Source: an uncultured bacterium
GTDB lineage: Bacteria > Bacteroidota > Bacteroidia > Bacteroidales > Bacteroidaceae
Length of the DNA stretch: 8,824 bases
Assembly (NCBI GenBank): GCA_945788485.1
Contig: CALZMB010000084.1
Coordinates: 1-8,824, forward strand
Reading direction: 5' to 3'
In this document: one piece after another, positions 5,586-8,824 of the stretch
Layout of the letters: every line of letters starts with the position of its first letter
How positions within the stretch are numbered: the first letter of the stretch is position 1
The notes under the pieces: model-generated
Databases searched by the model: none
What the model was told of the DNA's origin: nothing
The model's input: the letters and a program-made list of their open reading frames with translations, nothing else
Program-made: the position numbers and the translations under genes

Positions 5586-8500
5586 ATGATTTCTTTTTTT
5601 CTGAAAATATATGATTTTCTCCAGCGCAGACGCCGTTTGTGCATGGGTCTGCTTGTTTTTTTCATAGCCGTTCTTCTGGCTATGGTGTCCTCGTTGCGCT
5701 ACAACGAGAATATCTATGACTTTCTTCCCATGAGCGGCAACGACCAGAAGGCCGTCACGCTCTATCAGGACATCTCGGGCGGCCAGCGCATCATCGCCCT
5801 TTTCAAGGCGGCAGACGGCAGTGGCGAAGACCATTCCGGCCGTCTTGCCGAGGCGGTCGATACGTTTGCCCTGAAGCTCCGGTCCGGTTCAGGCAGCCGC
5901 CATGTCAAGGACGTGGTGACTCAGGTGGACTACGAGAAGTATGCCGGAGTGACGGACTTCATCTATTCCAACATGCCCCTCATGCTTGCGGAGTCCGACT
6001 ACGCCCGCATGGAGGAGTTGCTCTCCCGCCCGGACTATGTTGACGAGGCCCTTGCCGAAGATGTCCAGACCGTCATGATGCCCGCGACGGGCTTCTTCAC
6101 GTCCAGCATTGCCAACGACCCGTTGTCTCTTTTCTCTCCTGTGATGCAGCGGCTGCAGGAGCGTCAGCGCACGATGCCGTTCGAGATGGACAACGGCTAC
6201 ATCTTCACTTCCGGCCGCCGCTATGCCCTCGCCATGCTCACCTCGCCTTACGGAGGCATGGAGTCGGCCAGGAACGCGGAGCTTGTCGCCTATGTTGACA
6301 GCGTCTCCCGTGCCACGATGGATGCCGTCGAAGGCGTGGAGGTGGCAGCGACAGGCTCGCCGGTCATAGCCGTAGGCAATGCGAGCCAGATAAAGACAGA
6401 CAGCCAGTGGGCTATTTCCATAGCCGTCACTCTCATCTTCCTGCTGCTTGTCTTCTCTTTCAGGAGGGTGAAAAATCTTCTTCTTATTGGTGTTTCGATA
6501 GTCTTCGGATGGCTCTTTGCCATGGGGCTGATAGCTGTCCTGCGCAGCGACGTGTCGCTCATCGTGCTGGGCATAGGCTCCATCATCATAGGCATAGCCG
6601 TCAACTATCCCTTGCACTTCATCGCCCACACAGACCATGGCGGCACAGTCCGCGAGGTCCTGAAGGAGATGGTGTCGCCTCTGCTCATCGGCAATGTCAC
6701 CACCGTCGGCGCCTTCGCCAGCCTCATGCCTCTCGATGCGCCCGCCTTGCGCGACCTCGGCCTCTTTGCAGCCTTCATGCTCATAGGCACAATAGTCTTC
6801 GTGCTTGTCTTCCTGCCCCATCTGGTGAAGAGCCGTGTGCCGGCCGGAGGCGAGCGCCTGTCCTTCGGGCGTATCTCGTCGATGTCGCCCGACCGCCATC
6901 GCTGGCTGATGTGGGTGATTGCCGCGCTCACCGTGGTGTTCGGATATTTCAGCCTCGGCATATCGTTTGACGCCAATATGCACCACATCAACTACATGAC
7001 GGCGCAGCAGACGCAGCTCCTCTCCGAGCTTCATGCGTCGGCCGGAGTCAGCGATACGGCCAATGTCTATGTCGTGACTGAAGGCTCAACGTGGGATGAG
7101 GCCCTGAGCCGCCGCTCGCGTCTCTCGCCCCTGCTCGACAGCCTGAAGAGCGAAGGCGCGGCCAACGCCTGCTCCGACGTCACCTCCTTCATCGCTCCTG
7201 CTGCTGAGCAGCAGAAGAAGATCAGGCGGTGGAACAGCTTCTGGGAGAGACATCGCGACGCTGTCCTCGCGCAGCTCGCGCAGAAGGCTCCGCTTCACGG
7301 CTTCAGCAGCGATGCGTTTGACGACTTCCGCTCCATCGTCACAAAGGCCTATGAGCCGCAGCCGTTCGACCATTTCCTGCCCCTGAAGTCCGTGCTCTTT
7401 GACAGCTCGTTCAGCACAAGCACCGGCCAGTGCGCAGTCGTCGATGTCATCAACGCGCAGTCGAAGGACAAGAAACAGCTCGAGGAGAGGCTCAATGCCG
7501 CCTTGGGAGAGGAGGGCTACGCCTTCGACTTCGTCGGGATGAACAGCGCTGTGGCCAATTCGCTCTCCGACGACTTCAACTATATCGGCTTCGCCTGCGG
7601 CTGCATAGTCTTCATCTTCCTCTGGCTCTCGTTCGGACGCATAGAGCTGAGCGTGATGGCATTCCTGCCCATGGCCTTCGGCTGGATATGGATACTCGGC
7701 ATCATGCACCTCTTCGGCATGCAGTTCAACATTGTCAACGTCATTCTCGCCACCTTCATCTTCGGCCAGGGCGACGACTACACCATCTTCATGACCGACG
7801 GCCTGATCAACGAGTATGCCTACCGGAAGAAGCTCCTCCCCTCGTTCAAGAACAGCATCGTCATCTCCGCGCTCATCATGTTCATCGGCATGGGCTCCCT
7901 GATAGTCGCCAGGCATCCCGCTCTCCACTCTCTCGCGGAGGTGACGATAGTGGGCATGCTGACCGTAGTGCTCATGGCATGGGTCGTGCCGCCTCTCGTC
8001 TTCGGCTGGCTTGTGCGCAACAAGAGCGGCGTGCGGCGCACGCCTGTCACGCTGGAGCAGGTCATCCGCATCACCTACTGCGCTGCCGTCTATCTCTTCC
8101 AGCTGTGCTACGGCTGCGTTTTCGGCTATGCCATAAAGCTCTTCCCCGGCCGCCGCGAGGCGTGCCAGGCGTGGTTCCACCGTGTCATCCAGAGGTCTAT
8201 GTACACCGACATCAGCCATATCTGGGGCGTGCGTTGCACCATCAGCAATCCGTATGGTGAGGAGTTCCGCCGCGGCAGTGTCATGGTCTGCAACCATCAG
8301 TCCATGCTCGACCCCGTCTATCTCCTTGCCCTCAGCCCGAAGGTGCTCGTCCTCATGGGCGGCAAGGTGTGGAAGAATCCCATCGTTCACACCTTCTTCC
8401 GCCTCGCGCGGTTCATCAATGTCGCCCAGCCTCTCGACGTGCTGAAGGATGTCGTGGGCAAGGCGGTGGCCGACGGCTACAACGTGGTCATCTTCCCCGA

Positions 8501-8824
8501 AGGCAAACGCACCGACTGCCGCATTGAACGATTCCACAAGGGAGCCTTCTATCTTGCCCAGGAGACAGGAGCCGACATCCTGCCCGCCTACATCCACGGC
8601 ACCGGCCACGTCATGCCCAAGGGCAGCGGCTTCGCCTCGCGGGGCGAGGTCTATGTCGAAGTGGGCAGGCGCATACCCGCCGCAGAGGTGTCCGCTCTCG
8701 GCTCCACGCATCAGGAGATGGCCAGCCGCTTCCACAGTGAATATGTCCGTCACTTCGCGGAGATACGCCGCAAGGTGGAGACAACGCACTATTTCCATCA
8801 CTACATCATAGCCAAATACACCTA
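5586..8824 (+). CDS. MMPL-family exporter fused to PlsC-type lysophospholipid acyltransferase, 3' truncated by window edge
   Basis: The frame is open from ATG 5586 to the window end with no stop, so 1079 residues are visible. The MMPL part has TM1 (~18-37), a large extracytoplasmic domain (~38-274), TM2-6 (~275-414), TM7 (~440-458), a second domain (~459-660) and TM8-12 (~665-808). This is the duplicated RND/MMPL layout. The TM4 motif is GIAVNYPLHF (Asn340-Tyr341), while TM10 has GQGDDYTIF (Asp731-Tyr732), the site that carries protons in RND pumps. A hydrophobic linker (~829-852) leads to an acyltransferase domain with NHQSMLD (His904, Asp909; HX4D), FPEGKRTD (970-977) and LPAYIHG (from 999). 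Bacteroidetes relatives continue into a SAM-dependent methyltransferase domain, and the visible end (IIAKYT) fits that junction. It likely exports or acylates the cluster's lipid product at the inner membrane. ATG 5565 is an alternative start. Confidence 0.88.
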   Translation, partial: MISFFLKIYDFLQRRRRLCMGLLVFFIAVLLAMVSSLRYNENIYDFLPMSGNDQKAVTLYQDISGGQRIIALFKAADGSGEDHSGRLAEAVDTFALKLRSGSGSRHVKDVVTQVDYEKYAGVTDFIYSNMPLMLAESDYARMEELLSRPDYVDEALAEDVQTVMMPATGFFTSSIANDPLSLFSPVMQRLQERQRTMPFEMDNGYIFTSGRRYALAMLTSPYGGMESARNAELVAYVDSVSRATMDAVEGVEVAATGSPVIAVGNASQIKTDSQWAISIAVTLIFLLLVFSFRRVKNLLLIGVSIVFGWLFAMGLIAVLRSDVSLIVLGIGSIIIGIAVNYPLHFIAHTDHGGTVREVLKEMVSPLLIGNVTTVGAFASLMPLDAPALRDLGLFAAFMLIGTIVFVLVFLPHLVKSRVPAGGERLSFGRISSMSPDRHRWLMWVIAALTVVFGYFSLGISFDANMHHINYMTAQQTQLLSELHASAGVSDTANVYVVTEGSTWDEALSRRSRLSPLLDSLKSEGAANACSDVTSFIAPAAEQQKKIRRWNSFWERHRDAVLAQLAQKAPLHGFSSDAFDDFRSIVTKAYEPQPFDHFLPLKSVLFDSSFSTSTGQCAVVDVINAQSKDKKQLEERLNAALGEEGYAFDFVGMNSAVANSLSDDFNYIGFACGCIVFIFLWLSFGRIELSVMAFLPMAFGWIWILGIMHLFGMQFNIVNVILATFIFGQGDDYTIFMTDGLINEYAYRKKLLPSFKNSIVISALIMFIGMGSLIVARHPALHSLAEVTIVGMLTVVLMAWVVPPLVFGWLVRNKSGVRRTPVTLEQVIRITYCAAVYLFQLCYGCVFGYAIKLFPGRREACQAWFHRVIQRSMYTDISHIWGVRCTISNPYGEEFRRGSVMVCNHQSMLDPVYLLALSPKVLVLMGGKVWKNPIVHTFFRLARFINVAQPLDVLKDVVGKAVADGYNVVIFPEGKRTDCRIERFHKGAFYLAQETGADILPAYIHGTGHVMPKGSGFASRGEVYVEVGRRIPAAEVSALGSTHQEMASRFHSEYVRHFAEIRRKVETTHYFHHYIIAKYT

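Larger units (their letters stand above)
2..8824 (+). other. Dialkylresorcinol/aryl-polyene (flexirubin-type) biosynthetic cluster segment
   Basis: Seven same-strand genes combine a CrtISO-like oxidoreductase, darA, darB, an unknown small protein, a BtrH-like protein, an exported hydrolase and an MMPL-acyltransferase fusion. The darA-darB pair defines a resorcinol-type cluster, and the desaturase-like, BtrH-like and MMPL/acyltransferase genes recur in flexirubin-type clusters of Bacteroidetes. Spacings of 11, 12 and 38 bases suggest operon structure, with wider gaps of 186, 117 and 102 bases. Carrier proteins, chain-building ketosynthases, dehydratases and the aromatic starter enzyme are absent here and would be expected beyond the edges. 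Confidence 0.8.

Noticed and set aside
5889..7034. Long minus-strand open frame (381 codons)
   Set aside because: Same situation: antisense to the transporter's first half, low-complexity charged composition, no domain pattern.
7086..8801. Very long open frame on the minus strand (571 codons)
   Set aside because: It lies wholly antisense to the MMPL-acyltransferase coding frame, which has clear transmembrane and catalytic motifs. Its translation is rich in His/Glu/Asp/Ala with no recognisable motif, as expected from the complement of GC-rich codons.

Overview
This window looks like part of a dialkylresorcinol / aryl-polyene (flexirubin-type) lipid-pigment biosynthetic cluster from a member of the Bacteroidetes, most likely of the order Bacteroidales. 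The lineage call rests on three things: the gene set and order match flexirubin-type clusters, the starts lack clear Shine-Dalgarno sequences and instead follow A-rich leaders, and the MMPL transporter is fused to a lysophospholipid-type acyltransferase. The DNA is fairly GC-rich, so a high-GC Prevotellaceae/Muribaculaceae-like genome is plausible. Genus cannot be set from the sequence alone.

Layout: all seven genes lie on the + strand and are probably largely co-transcribed. (1) 2-829 is the 3' part of a phytoene-desaturase/CrtISO-like FAD oxidoreductase. (2) 841-1749 is darA, a flavodoxin-like aromatase (historically 'dialkylresorcinol condensing enzyme'). (3) After a 186-base gap, 1936-3072 is darB, a KAS III-type ketosynthase with an intact Cys-His-Asn triad. 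(4) 3190-3591 is a small protein of unknown function with a helix-turn-helix-like C-terminus. (5) 3604-4635 is a BtrH-like acyl-transfer protein with a putative Cys-His-Asp triad. (6) 4674-5483 is an exported alpha/beta hydrolase. (7) 5586 to the window end is an MMPL exporter fused to a PlsC-type acyltransferase, still open at the edge. From relatives I expect a C-terminal SAM-dependent methyltransferase domain just beyond it.

How they may work together (inference from characterised Dar systems): DarB joins two beta-ketoacyl/enoyl acyl units into a cyclohexanedione, and DarA oxidises this to a dialkylresorcinol. The desaturase-like enzyme may act on the polyene or alkyl chain. The BtrH-like protein, perhaps with its small partner, is a candidate for moving an acyl chain from a carrier protein to its acceptor, for example the ester linking polyene to resorcinol. 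The MMPL-acyltransferase fusion would attach or remodel and export the hydrophobic product, and the exported esterase could trim it outside the cytoplasm. The carrier proteins, chain-length ketosynthases, dehydratases and aryl starter enzymes needed for a full pathway are not in this window and should flank it.

The least described parts are the 133-residue HTH-like protein, the BtrH-like protein, the exported hydrolase inside the cluster, and the N/D asymmetry in the transporter's two halves. No RNA genes, CRISPR arrays, insertion sequences or convincing terminators were found. No gene-free stretch exceeds 186 bases.
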